Below are positions 42,103-50,536 of a stretch of 64,000 nt of DNA, in pieces; the stretch's first letter is position 1, and each line of letters opens with the position of its first letter. A program made the translations under genes and the position numbers. Origin of the DNA: JANQIO01 sp038746745 (GTDB lineage Bacteria > Pseudomonadota > Gammaproteobacteria > Pseudomonadales > Halieaceae); contig JBCDKJ010000016.1 in the NCBI GenBank assembly GCA_038746745.1, positions 1 through 64,000 of the forward strand, read 5' to 3'. Below the pieces are notes generated by a model. That model saw only the letters and a program-made list of their open reading frames with translations, made no database searches and had not been told where the DNA came from.

Positions 42103-43071
42103 TTACAGTGAGGCCAGCCTGTCTTGCAGCCTCTCATCGTGGGTATCAGAAATTTGAGCGTACAGGGATTTTGCTCGCTCTATCTCTCCTACTTCTTTGA
42201 GTAGATTTGCCAACCTGAAGCGAGCCCACTCCTTGGACGGCAAAGCCGGTCGGAAGGGCGCCTGTTCAAGAAAGGTCTCAAAGGCAGCAATACCCTGTTG
42301 GTGATGGATGCTGTTGGTCTCTGCTGTTCTCCCCAGCTGATAAAGGCTGATGAGGCGGGCATTTTCAAGTGCGACCGAGTTGCTGACAGGGCCGGCCGCG
42401 GCTCGCGCGAGATATTGGATAGCGCCTTCCAGATCATCTTCATTGCGCCGCAAAACGCCGGCTAGCAGCAACACTCGTGCATCGTTGGGATATTTCTGAA
42501 GTGTCTCGTTGAACAGGGCATCCGCCTCCTCATCCTTTTCTTCTTTCCAGAGAAAGTTGGCTTCGAGTATGTCCGCCTGCACGGGATCAAGCTTTCTCAT
42601 GGTTTCAATACCTGATGCAGCAAGATCGCTGTCTCCTCCCGCGATGGCAGGCACAAAAATGTAGAACTCAATCAGAGTGTTTAGATAGAAGGCGTTCCCC
42701 GGCTCAATCTCGGTCGCCCGTATAAATGCCTTGCGAGATTTTTTTGCATACCTCAGAGCGGAGAAAACGGAATTCTGAGCTTGCTCGCCCATAATCGTGC
42801 CATAGAGATGCTGAATGGCGGCGTTGTTGGGCTCGGCCTTGATGGCGCGAGTTATCCATTTATCCGCACCATCGAGGTCATCTAACTCAAGAAAAATCTC
42901 AGCCAGCTTTGCCTGCGCGTTTGCGGTCTGTGAGCCCTTGCGCAGCTTGTTGATAGCGCTATCAAATTGCTCGTCTTTGAGCATATTGTCGATCTCGCTC
43001 ATATCGACTGCCTGTGACGCCTGTGCCCAGATCAGCGCTAAAACGGATATCCAACGGATGAAGCTTTTCAT
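42103..43071 (-). CDS. Periplasmic TPR-repeat protein of the exporter operon
   Basis: The 322-residue protein has a signal peptide (MKSFIRWISVLALIWAQASQA) and tandem TPR-like helix pairs (for example AQAKLAEIFLELDDLDGADK, then NAAIQHLYGTIMGEQAQN). It is the last gene of a minus-strand run: adaptor, ATPase, permease, TPR. The gap to the permease is 32 bp. TPR proteins act as scaffolds; here it may link the exporter to its substrate or to the envelope. That role is inferred from position only. Confidence 0.8.
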   Translation of the reverse strand: MKSFIRWISVLALIWAQASQAVDMSEIDNMLKDEQFDSAINKLRKGSQTANAQAKLAEIFLELDDLDGADKWITRAIKAEPNNAAIQHLYGTIMGEQAQNSVFSALRYAKKSRKAFIRATEIEPGNAFYLNTLIEFYIFVPAIAGGDSDLAASGIETMRKLDPVQADILEANFLWKEEKDEEADALFNETLQKYPNDARVLLLAGVLRRNEDDLEGAIQYLARAAAGPVSNSVALENARLISLYQLGRTAETNSIHHQQGIAAFETFLEQAPFRPALPSKEWARFRLANLLKEVGEIERAKSLYAQISDTHDERLQDRLASL

Positions 43072-43103
43072 TGCGGTCTCTCCAGTGCTGTTGTTTTATT
43101 GTC

Positions 43104-45548
43104 TTACTCGTAGCGCAAGCCAACGATCGGGCTCGCTCTGGCCACGCGCAGCACGTGGCTGATGACCGTGATGACGGCGAGTGAGACAGCAAGCGCACCC
43201 GCGGACGCAAGTATTGGTACCTGCGTCGTAATGCGGTCATCTGAAAACAGGCGCAGATAGAGGCTGGAAGCCGCAAATGCGCAGGGCAAGGCTATCAACA
43301 GGGCGACCAATACTGGACGCAGGAACTTCCACAGCATCAGTTGCACGATTTGCCAGGTGCTGGCGCCAAGCACTTTGCGGACGCTGATTTCCTTCGTTCG
43401 CTGTGCCGCCATAAAGGCGGTTACCCCAAACAAACCAATCATCGCGAGCGTCAGCGCTACTAGCGCAAAGCCCGCCAGTGATGCTGTGATAGCCAGGAAA
43501 ACACGAAAAATTTGCATAAAAAGGTCTGACAGAAAAAGACCGCTGATCGGATACTCGGGGATCACTCGCTTCCAGGTTTCTTCAATCGCCCTGACGCTGT
43601 CAGGCATATCACTACCTGGTTGCATACGAACGGAGAGGTCGTTGAAACGCTGCTCGTCCCAAATATAGATCTGTGGGATTAGCTGATTCAGTTGGCCCAT
43701 GTGTGGCAGCGTAGGCACCACACCTACAACGAGGTACTCGATCCCCTCCTCACTGTCTTCCTGTGCGTAAATACGCTGGTTGACGGCCTCACCGGGAGAG
43801 GCGAAGCCTAGCGCGCTGACCGCACGTTCATTGATGATGACGTGGGCGATCTCCGTCTCACCTTTGACAAAACGATCACCGCCCAGCGCACGGCTGAAGT
43901 TGCGGCCTGCGACAAAAGGAATCTCGTACAGTTCAAGAAACTCCGGCGACAGGCTGATGTACATCAGCTCTGGAGCCGCGTCATCTTTTTCTTTTCCGCG
44001 ACTCATCTGGTAAGTACCCCACTTCGTGTCAAAGGGTACGGTAAACGCCAGCGCGGTACCTGCGACGGCGGGAATTCTTTCCAGTTCACGGCGCAGGATT
44101 TCCAGCCGAGAAGCTTTGTCCTCCAGCTTTATTAAGTTTAGGCGCAGGGCGTAAGTTTCATCTCTCGGAAAGATATAGCTGCCTTCTTCTACCACGAGAT
44201 TCTGTGCATAAATGATGGCCGCCAGCGCCAGCATAAAAGCAGAGATCGCGAACTGTAATCCAATCATTCCCGACCGGAGCCACGAGCCTTTTTGCCCCTG
44301 TCGGCCCTCATCGCGCAATGCAGCGATGGGGCTGGACCGGGTGATGATCCAGGCGGGGTAGCCGCCGGCAGCGAGGCCAATCAGCATTGTGGTTAAAACG
44401 AGGCCTGGAAGTTCTTCGCCGTAATCCAGCAACAATCCCTTGCCAGTTAGCGTGTTGTAGGCGGGAATAAGAAACTCGAGGCAAGCGAGGGCGAGTAGCA
44501 TGCCGGAGCTCACAAGCAGTAGGCTCTCGGTCTGAAACTGTAGCAAGAGCTGGGTGCGCGTCGCGCCCATGGTTTTGCGTAAACCCACTTCGCGACTCCG
44601 CCCCAGAGACTGCGCAGTGGCGAGGTTGGTGTAGTTCACGCAGATAATGACAATGACCAGCAGGCTTAGGAGTTGAATGATGGTTGTCACAGGTAAACCA
44701 ATGTTATCCAGGAACGCCAGATTGGCGTCAGCCAGGGGTGCGGCATACAAGCCCAAAGCGTACTTGTCCTCTCTGGCAGACATATGCCGTTGGTAAATGC
44801 CGCCCAGCCCTTCTTCGAGCCAGGCGAGATCGAGGTGTTCCGGAAGCAGAACGTAGGTGAGGTCCATCGAGTTGAAACCTCTAAAGCCCCCGGTGATATT
44901 GAAGTTGCTGACTTGGCTGTAGGCGGCTATCGGCGCCATAAATTCAAACTCTGCATCCCACAGTAGCGTAGAGTTGAAGTGAGAGTTCGCTGGCACATCT
45001 TTGATTACGGCGGTCACGAGCAGGTCTAACTTGTTGTCCAGCGTGACGGTTTCACCAATCACGTCGGCCGTACCGAAGTGGCGCCTTGCGGTCGATTCCG
45101 TCAGCAACAGGCCCGTCGGCTGGTCCAGCGCGCTAGCGTCGCCTGCGATGTAATCAAACTGGAAGATCTTTAAGAAAGATGGGTCCGCAAAGCGGATTTG
45201 CTGGTTGAATTTTTCATCACCGATAGCCACAACCCGACTTCGGATCAAGGCACGTGCGACCTGCTCGACCTCTGTCAGTTCGGCGTCAATCAGCGGGCCG
45301 ACGGCTGTATACACCGTGTTGTTGCGGCCAGTAGTGCCCGCAGTGACGTCGCCTCGCATTTGCGTGCCAACCGTGTAGATGCGATCACTGTTGGGAAAGA
45401 ACATGTCATGGGTCAGTTCGTACTTCACGATCAGCCCGCCAAAAACAAAAATAGTCAAACCCAGTACAAAGCTGAACAGGTTGATCAGGCTGTACAGCTT
45501 GTTGCGCTGAAGTGTGCGCAGGGCAATTTTCAGGTAGTTTGAAAACAC
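43104..45548 (-). CDS. MacB/FtsX-type ABC transporter permease
   Basis: The 814-residue permease has two FtsX units. The N-terminus MFSNYLKIALRTLQRNKLYS is followed by a membrane helix, a periplasmic core domain (about 45-270), three helices (about 280-440), a second periplasmic core (about 445-660), and three C-terminal helices with KEISVRKVLGASTWQIVQLM. This double MacB-like architecture without a fused ATPase is common in mechanotransmission exporters of peptides, antibiotics or lipids. The ATPase is the adjoining gene at 45630. The substrate is unknown. Confidence 0.9.
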   Translation of the reverse strand: MFSNYLKIALRTLQRNKLYSLINLFSFVLGLTIFVFGGLIVKYELTHDMFFPNSDRIYTVGTQMRGDVTAGTTGRNNTVYTAVGPLIDAELTEVEQVARALIRSRVVAIGDEKFNQQIRFADPSFLKIFQFDYIAGDASALDQPTGLLLTESTARRHFGTADVIGETVTLDNKLDLLVTAVIKDVPANSHFNSTLLWDAEFEFMAPIAAYSQVSNFNITGGFRGFNSMDLTYVLLPEHLDLAWLEEGLGGIYQRHMSAREDKYALGLYAAPLADANLAFLDNIGLPVTTIIQLLSLLVIVIICVNYTNLATAQSLGRSREVGLRKTMGATRTQLLLQFQTESLLLVSSGMLLALACLEFLIPAYNTLTGKGLLLDYGEELPGLVLTTMLIGLAAGGYPAWIITRSSPIAALRDEGRQGQKGSWLRSGMIGLQFAISAFMLALAAIIYAQNLVVEEGSYIFPRDETYALRLNLIKLEDKASRLEILRRELERIPAVAGTALAFTVPFDTKWGTYQMSRGKEKDDAAPELMYISLSPEFLELYEIPFVAGRNFSRALGGDRFVKGETEIAHVIINERAVSALGFASPGEAVNQRIYAQEDSEEGIEYLVVGVVPTLPHMGQLNQLIPQIYIWDEQRFNDLSVRMQPGSDMPDSVRAIEETWKRVIPEYPISGLFLSDLFMQIFRVFLAITASLAGFALVALTLAMIGLFGVTAFMAAQRTKEISVRKVLGASTWQIVQLMLWKFLRPVLVALLIALPCAFAASSLYLRLFSDDRITTQVPILASAGALAVSLAVITVISHVLRVARASPIVGLRYE

Positions 45549-45629
45549 AGGCTTACCTCATGGGGGTAGCGGGTTTTGGAGATGGTTTGCGAAGCCCGGC
45601 GGCATCTTCCAATGGGTTCTCGCAGAAAG

Positions 45630-46310
45630 TCACGCTGCTCGCAGTGCATCGGTCACGACCTCGCCATCAAACAGGTTCACCGTTCGCTTGGCGTAGTCTG
45701 CATGGGCGGGGGAATGCGTCACCATGACGATCGTGCTGCCCTCATCATTCAGGGAGCGGAGTAGCTCCATGACTTCGCGTCCGTGCGCAGAATCCAGGTT
45801 GCCGGTGGGCTCATCTGCGAGAATTAGAGGTTGATCAGCCACAATGGCCCGCGCAACGGCCACGCGCTGCTGTTGCCCCCCGGAGAGCTGGCCGGGCATG
45901 TGCCTGGCGCGATGTGCGATACCCATGCGGTCCATCACGTCTGCAACGCGATCCCGTCGCTCGCTGCGAGAAATGTTCTGGTAGAGCAGGGCAAGCTCTA
46001 TATTGTCGGCAACATTCAGCTCGTCGATCAGGTTGAAGCTCTGGAAGATGAAACCGATATTGCGCTTGCGAAGGTCGCTACGTTTTGACTCAGAGTGCTG
46101 CGCAACGTCCTCGTCAAAGAAGAAGTACTGTCCCGAGGATGGGCTGTCCAGCAGACCGATAATGTTGAGCAGGGTGGATTTACCGCAACCGGACGGACCC
46201 ATCACCGCGATAAAATCACCCTGGGCAACTGCGATATCGATCCCGTTTAACGCCACCGTCTCGATGTCCTGAGTCTGGTACATCTTGGTGAGATTTTTCA
46301 GAGTAAGCAT
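45630..46310 (-). CDS. MacB/LolD-type ABC transporter ATP-binding protein
   Basis: The 226-residue stand-alone ATPase shows Walker A GPSGCGKST, Q-loop FIFQSFNLIDELNV, signature LSGGQQQRVAVARAI, Walker B LILADEPTGNLDS and H-loop MVTHSPAH. The spacing and the EPTGNLDS motif place it in the MacB/LolD/FtsE subfamily. It pairs with the permease downstream and the adaptor upstream. Confidence 0.95.
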   Translation of the reverse strand: MLTLKNLTKMYQTQDIETVALNGIDIAVAQGDFIAVMGPSGCGKSTLLNIIGLLDSPSSGQYFFFDEDVAQHSESKRSDLRKRNIGFIFQSFNLIDELNVADNIELALLYQNISRSERRDRVADVMDRMGIAHRARHMPGQLSGGQQQRVAVARAIVADQPLILADEPTGNLDSAHGREVMELLRSLNDEGSTIVMVTHSPAHADYAKRTVNLFDGEVVTDALRAA

Positions 46311-46328
46311 GGGTTTTGTCCTTTGGCC

Positions 46329-47657
46329 TTAGTTGCCTGTTTGATGACTCGTACGGTCTAGAGTGATTCGGTCCATATCGACGTAACTCGTGTAAGGCGA
46401 CGTGATGACGCGCTCGCCGATCTCAAGACCATCCAGAACTTCTATAAAGTCGGTGTTGCGCCGCCCCATTCTGACGTTCCGCCTGACAGCTTCGCTGCCA
46501 TCCGGTTGCACCACGAAAATCCATCGTCCACCCGTTTGTTGATAGAAAGATCCGTTCGGTATCAGCAGTGCAGGGGTATCGTCACCGAGGCTTAGCTGGG
46601 CCTGTAACGTCTGTCCGCGGCGCATATGCTTTGGTTCTTCGTTAAATATCATGTCTACTTCGAACTGCCCGTTGCTGACCTGGGGATAGATCTTGGCGAT
46701 AGAGAGCCAGAAGGTTGTGCCCGCAAGTTCAGCCTCCGCCGTCTGCCCCAGGTCGACCCTGCCTAGATAAAATTCATCAATGGACACGCGAAGCTTGAAC
46801 CCATCGGGGTCATCAATCTGCCCTAAGCGCCCGCCCCGTCGAATGGACTCGCCTACTTCCACGGAGAAGCCCGACAGTTTTCCCGTTACCGGCGCGCGAA
46901 CGCTCAAATCAGCCAGGTTTTTGCGAGCAAACTGCAGGCTCGTCTGTAGCTGTTCACCTGCTTGCCGCAGTTGCAACAGCTGCTGTTCCTGCATTCGGGT
47001 ATCTGTTGCCTGGCTCTCCAGCGTCACCTCGCGACGACTTTTGAAGTACTGCAATTCGTCCTGCAGGTCCTCGAGGGTTGATTTTGAGACCAGCGCAGCA
47101 GTGGCCAGGGACTGTTGGCGCTCTATGCTTCGGCTCAAACGCTTGATTTGATACTCGATCTCTACAAGGTTGCGCTTATGAGAGAGACGGTTTTGCTCCA
47201 ACTGCAGCTCGATGGAGCGGATGTTATTTAACTGCTCGGTGACAGATGCTTCGCGCCCTAACACTTCAAGCTGCAGGTTGGTGTTGGACAAGATGGCAAT
47301 AGGGTCGCCCGCATTCACCAGGGCGCCGTCTTCAACCAGCACTTGTTCTACGCGGCCACCTTCAATGGCGTCGAGATACACGGTACTGCGTGGAATCAGT
47401 CGACCTCGGAGCGGTATGAAGTCCTGAAAAGTACCGCGGCTCACGCTCGAAACCATAATATGAGCAGGGTTCACGGAGAGCGTGCGTCCGCCGCCGACCA
47501 CTGATACCAGCCAAGCCGCTAGCATCAGCAGCGAGACCAACGCCAGGGCTGCAACCGCCCACATTCCGATGGGCTGTTTTCTTGCTGTCTGACGGTCCAT
47601 GCCCTGGCCGGACGCGGGGGCAGCTCTGTCTTGAGAAACGTCTTTTAGCGCGTGCAT
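46329..47657 (-). CDS. MacA/HlyD-type periplasmic adaptor protein
   Basis: The 442-residue adaptor is anchored by one helix (about residues 32-54). It has a split biotinyl-lipoyl domain (GGRVEQVLVEDGALVNAGDP and VRAPVTGKLSGFSVEVGE), a long coiled-coil hairpin between them (about 120-250), and a beta-barrel part. The ATG at 47657 is chosen over 47720, because a sigma-54 promoter at 47691-47706 would start the RNA near 47680, leaving 47720 untranscribed. It heads the exporter operon. Confidence 0.88.
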   Translation of the reverse strand: MHALKDVSQDRAAPASGQGMDRQTARKQPIGMWAVAALALVSLLMLAAWLVSVVGGGRTLSVNPAHIMVSSVSRGTFQDFIPLRGRLIPRSTVYLDAIEGGRVEQVLVEDGALVNAGDPIAILSNTNLQLEVLGREASVTEQLNNIRSIELQLEQNRLSHKRNLVEIEYQIKRLSRSIERQQSLATAALVSKSTLEDLQDELQYFKSRREVTLESQATDTRMQEQQLLQLRQAGEQLQTSLQFARKNLADLSVRAPVTGKLSGFSVEVGESIRRGGRLGQIDDPDGFKLRVSIDEFYLGRVDLGQTAEAELAGTTFWLSIAKIYPQVSNGQFEVDMIFNEEPKHMRRGQTLQAQLSLGDDTPALLIPNGSFYQQTGGRWIFVVQPDGSEAVRRNVRMGRRNTDFIEVLDGLEIGERVITSPYTSYVDMDRITLDRTSHQTGN

Positions 47658-47690
47658 GGCATCTGATTCCAGTGCGATCAATCGTCTAAT

Positions 47691-47706
47691 GGCAATTGCT
47701 GTGCCA
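47691..47706 (-). promoter_or_regulatory. Sigma-54 promoter of the exporter operon
   Basis: The minus strand reads TGGCACAGCAATTGCC: -24 TGGCAC, five bases, -12 TTGC, with GG and GC exactly ten bases apart, as the consensus requires. The divergent neighbour is an NtrC-type activator with the GAFTGA loop that contacts sigma-54. Confidence 0.85.
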
Positions 47707-47769
47707 GGTCCATAACTCATTGAAAGAATTGGGTTATTTTATTTTTGCGGAAATACCAGTGGCGCAAGC

Positions 47770-47807
47770 TGTACGAATACGAACAGCCTGGTGTACGATT
47801 TCGAACA
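47770..47807. promoter_or_regulatory. Two repeated enhancer-like sites for the NtrC-type regulator
   Basis: TGTACGAATACGAACA (47770-47785) and TGTACGATTTCGAACA (47792-47807) agree at 14 of 16 positions, and each is an imperfect dyad. They are 22 bp apart centre to centre (two helical turns) and 90-125 bp upstream of the expected sigma-54 start, the usual distance for enhancers. Confidence 0.75.
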
Positions 47808-47831
47808 CTTTTGGCGTTAAATCTGCACCTT

Positions 47832-49202
47832 ATGGCCAGCATTCTGGTTGTCGATGATGACGAAGATATTCTTGTAGCGAGCCGCTTGCTGCTGCAACGA
47901 CAGTCTCATGATGTGGTTACCTGTGCGGACCCCGCGGAAATTCCCTCCTGTCTCGACGCCTATGCCTTAGATGCCGTGCTGCTGGATCTGAACTTCCGGC
48001 CCGGAGAATCCTCCGGACATGAGGGCATGTCTTGGCTTAAGCAGATTCAAAGCTCAGACCCTGACCTGTCCGTCATTGCAATGACGGCGCACGCGGACAT
48101 GGAGATTGCAATAGAAGCGCTGAAGAGCGGCGCCAGTGATTTTGTGAACAAACCCTGGCAGAACGAACGCATGCTGGCCACCCTCTCCTCCGCCATTGAG
48201 CTTACGCGAAGTCGTCGAGAGGCCAATCAGCTGCGACTTAGCAACAGGGTGCTCTCTGAAGCCGTGTCATCGCCGGCTGAGAACGTAGTCTCGGCGTCTG
48301 CAGAAATGGAAGAGGTCTTATCAATGGTTGCCAGAGTGGCACCCTCTGACGCCAACGTTCTTATCCTGGGTGAGAACGGTACAGGAAAAGAACTGATCGC
48401 ACGGGAGGTTCATCGCCAGTCCGCTCGGGCGAACGGGGTCTTCCTGGCGGTCGATTTGGGGGCGGTCAGTGAGTCGCTATTTGAGGCGGAGCTGTTTGGT
48501 CATCGAAAGGGCGCGTTCACAGGTGCCAGATCTGATCGACCCGGTCGCTTTCAGGCTGCGGCGGGAGGCACTCTGTTTCTGGACGAAGTTGGCAATCTTC
48601 CAGTGCATCTTCAGGCTAAGCTACTGCGTGTATTGCAGGAGCGCCAGATAACGCCGCTTGGTTCAGACAGAGCCGAGCCGATCGATGTCAGGATCGTGGC
48701 CGCCACCAGCGTCTCTCCAGACATGCTAAACGATCCCGACCATTTCCGGCCGGATTTGTTATTTCGATTAAACACCGTAGAAATCATGATTCCTCCACTG
48801 CGTGAACGTCGCGCAGATATCTTGCCGGTTGCCAAACATTTTTTGGCTGTCAACTTACATAAGTATCGTCAGGGGCCCATGGTGTTTTCGCACGACGCGG
48901 AGCTGGCAATGTTAGATTATGACTGGCCTGGTAACGTACGCGCGCTTCAGCATGCTGTGGAGCGGGCGGTGATACTGGCAAAGCAGGATGTACTTGAGCC
49001 TGAAGACTTACAGCTAAAGCATTCGGCGGCGCGACCCGCAGAGCCTGTTGCAAGCGCTGATACGGTCAGCCTTGAGCAGCTCGAGAAGAATGCAATCCAT
49101 GAAGCCCTGTGTCGAAATGGCTTCAATATTTCACATACGGCACAAGAGTTAGGGCTCACTCGGGCGTCACTGTATCGACGGATGGAGAAACATGGTCTCT
49201 AA
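47832..49202 (+). CDS. NtrC-family sigma-54-dependent response regulator
   Basis: The 456-residue regulator has a receiver domain (MASILVVDDDEDILVA, phosphorylation Asp52 in VLLDLNF), an AAA+ domain (Walker A GENGTGKE, the sigma-54 loop KGAFTGA, LFLDEVGNL, RLNTVEIMIPPLRERR) and a Fis-type helix-turn-helix (FNISHTAQELGLTRASLYRR). The ATG at 47832 fits the receiver start; an earlier TTG at 47745 would make the two enhancer-like sites coding. It overlaps the kinase gene by 11 bases. The likely target is the divergent exporter operon. Confidence 0.93.
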   Translation: MASILVVDDDEDILVASRLLLQRQSHDVVTCADPAEIPSCLDAYALDAVLLDLNFRPGESSGHEGMSWLKQIQSSDPDLSVIAMTAHADMEIAIEALKSGASDFVNKPWQNERMLATLSSAIELTRSRREANQLRLSNRVLSEAVSSPAENVVSASAEMEEVLSMVARVAPSDANVLILGENGTGKELIAREVHRQSARANGVFLAVDLGAVSESLFEAELFGHRKGAFTGARSDRPGRFQAAAGGTLFLDEVGNLPVHLQAKLLRVLQERQITPLGSDRAEPIDVRIVAATSVSPDMLNDPDHFRPDLLFRLNTVEIMIPPLRERRADILPVAKHFLAVNLHKYRQGPMVFSHDAELAMLDYDWPGNVRALQHAVERAVILAKQDVLEPEDLQLKHSAARPAEPVASADTVSLEQLEKNAIHEALCRNGFNISHTAQELGLTRASLYRRMEKHGL

Positions 49203-50532
49203 TCACTTTACCCTTCAGTTGGGCCTGCGGGTGCTCCTGATCATTGCTGCGGCGATAGCTGGTTCATGGCTTCTAGTGAGGCCTGGCATGCATGTGAGCA
49301 CGGTGCTGGTCCTGGCGGGGCTTGCCATACTTGCCGTGGAACTTTGGCACTATGTGAACCGAACCAATATTGAACTGGCCAGATTCCTTGAAGCATTTCA
49401 GTATGGAGATACAACGCGAGCTCCCTTGCCGGTGACCACCGGTGGCTTTGAGGAGCTTCGCGATAGCATTGCCGGAATATTGCAGCGCCTGAAAAAGCAG
49501 CGCTCAAGCCAGGAGACAGAGGCACGAAACCTGCGCCTGTTGATAGATCACAGTCCTGTGCCCTTGTTAACGCTGCATGAAGATGGCGCTCTTACAATAA
49601 ACAATCACGCAGCGCGCAGGCTTTTTGGTGCAAGCCAGATTGCGCGCATCAGCGATATCGCACCCTTTGGCGCTACTCTGCGGCGCGCCCTGTCAGAGAC
49701 CCTGCCGGGCGAAAGTCGCGTGGTGACGATTACCGTGGATGGGATTTCCCGCCAATACAGCCTGTCGGTCACTGAGTACAGGGCCGCTGACGGGGTGCAT
49801 CGCCTGTTGTCATTGCAGGACATACAGAGCGAACTGGCTGACGTGCAGGTGCAGGCCTGGCAGGACCTTGTGCGTGTGCTGGCGCACGAAATTATGAACT
49901 CCATGACGCCCATTACGTCGTTGGCGAATACCTCAACTGATCTTGCGAGATCTTTGCGCGGCAATGCAAAACCCGACGAACGCTGTTTGGATGATCTGGA
50001 TAGCGCCTTAGCAACGATAGCTAAGCGCTCCGATGGTTTGCTGCAATTTGTTGAAAGCTATCGCCAGCTGACGCGTCTGGCACCGCCAGAAAGGCGCCGC
50101 GTCAGTATTCGTGAGCTCATAGATTCGGTGATTCAACTGTCCGTGGCCGAACGTTTGCAAACCCCAGACATAGTGGACTGGCATGTGTCGCCGCAGGACC
50201 TTCACGGCTACCTTGACCGTGAGCTGGTCGAGCCAGTCTTGCTAAATCTACTGCGTAACGCCTGGCAGGCAACGGCTTCAATAGCGCAACCCAGGATACG
50301 GATCAATGCATACCTTAATCGTGCGGGCAGTCTTGTTCTGGAAGTAAGTGACAATGGACCCGGCATCGCCAAAGAGCTTCAAAACAGAGTCTTCGTGCCT
50401 TTTTTTACTACAAAAAAAGGCGGCTCTGGTGTGGGCCTCGCACTGGCAAAGCAAGTCATGACAGCGCACGCTGGACATATTCGATACGTCGATAATGAAG
50501 GCGGTGGCGCGAGATTCCTGCTGATCTTCTAA
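49192..50532 (+). CDS. Membrane sensor histidine kinase
   Basis: The 446-residue kinase has two membrane helices close together (about 10-29 and 36-51) with almost no periplasmic loop, so it probably senses a signal within the membrane. A HAMP/coiled region and a PAS-like domain (about 112-215) follow. The phospho-accepting His232 is in LAHEIMNSMTPI, and the ATPase domain has NLLRNAWQA, DNGPGI, FFTTKKGGSGVGLALAK. It is the partner of the NtrC-type regulator, whose end it overlaps. The tiny sensor region is like those of envelope-stress kinases. Confidence 0.92.
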   Translation: MVSNHFTLQLGLRVLLIIAAAIAGSWLLVRPGMHVSTVLVLAGLAILAVELWHYVNRTNIELARFLEAFQYGDTTRAPLPVTTGGFEELRDSIAGILQRLKKQRSSQETEARNLRLLIDHSPVPLLTLHEDGALTINNHAARRLFGASQIARISDIAPFGATLRRALSETLPGESRVVTITVDGISRQYSLSVTEYRAADGVHRLLSLQDIQSELADVQVQAWQDLVRVLAHEIMNSMTPITSLANTSTDLARSLRGNAKPDERCLDDLDSALATIAKRSDGLLQFVESYRQLTRLAPPERRRVSIRELIDSVIQLSVAERLQTPDIVDWHVSPQDLHGYLDRELVEPVLLNLLRNAWQATASIAQPRIRINAYLNRAGSLVLEVSDNGPGIAKELQNRVFVPFFTTKKGGSGVGLALAKQVMTAHAGHIRYVDNEGGGARFLLIF

Positions 50533-50536
50533 AGCA

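Noticed and set aside
47745..47831. N-terminal extension of the NtrC-type regulator
   Set aside because: The receiver domain begins at 47832, and the upstream part contains the repeated enhancer-like dyads.
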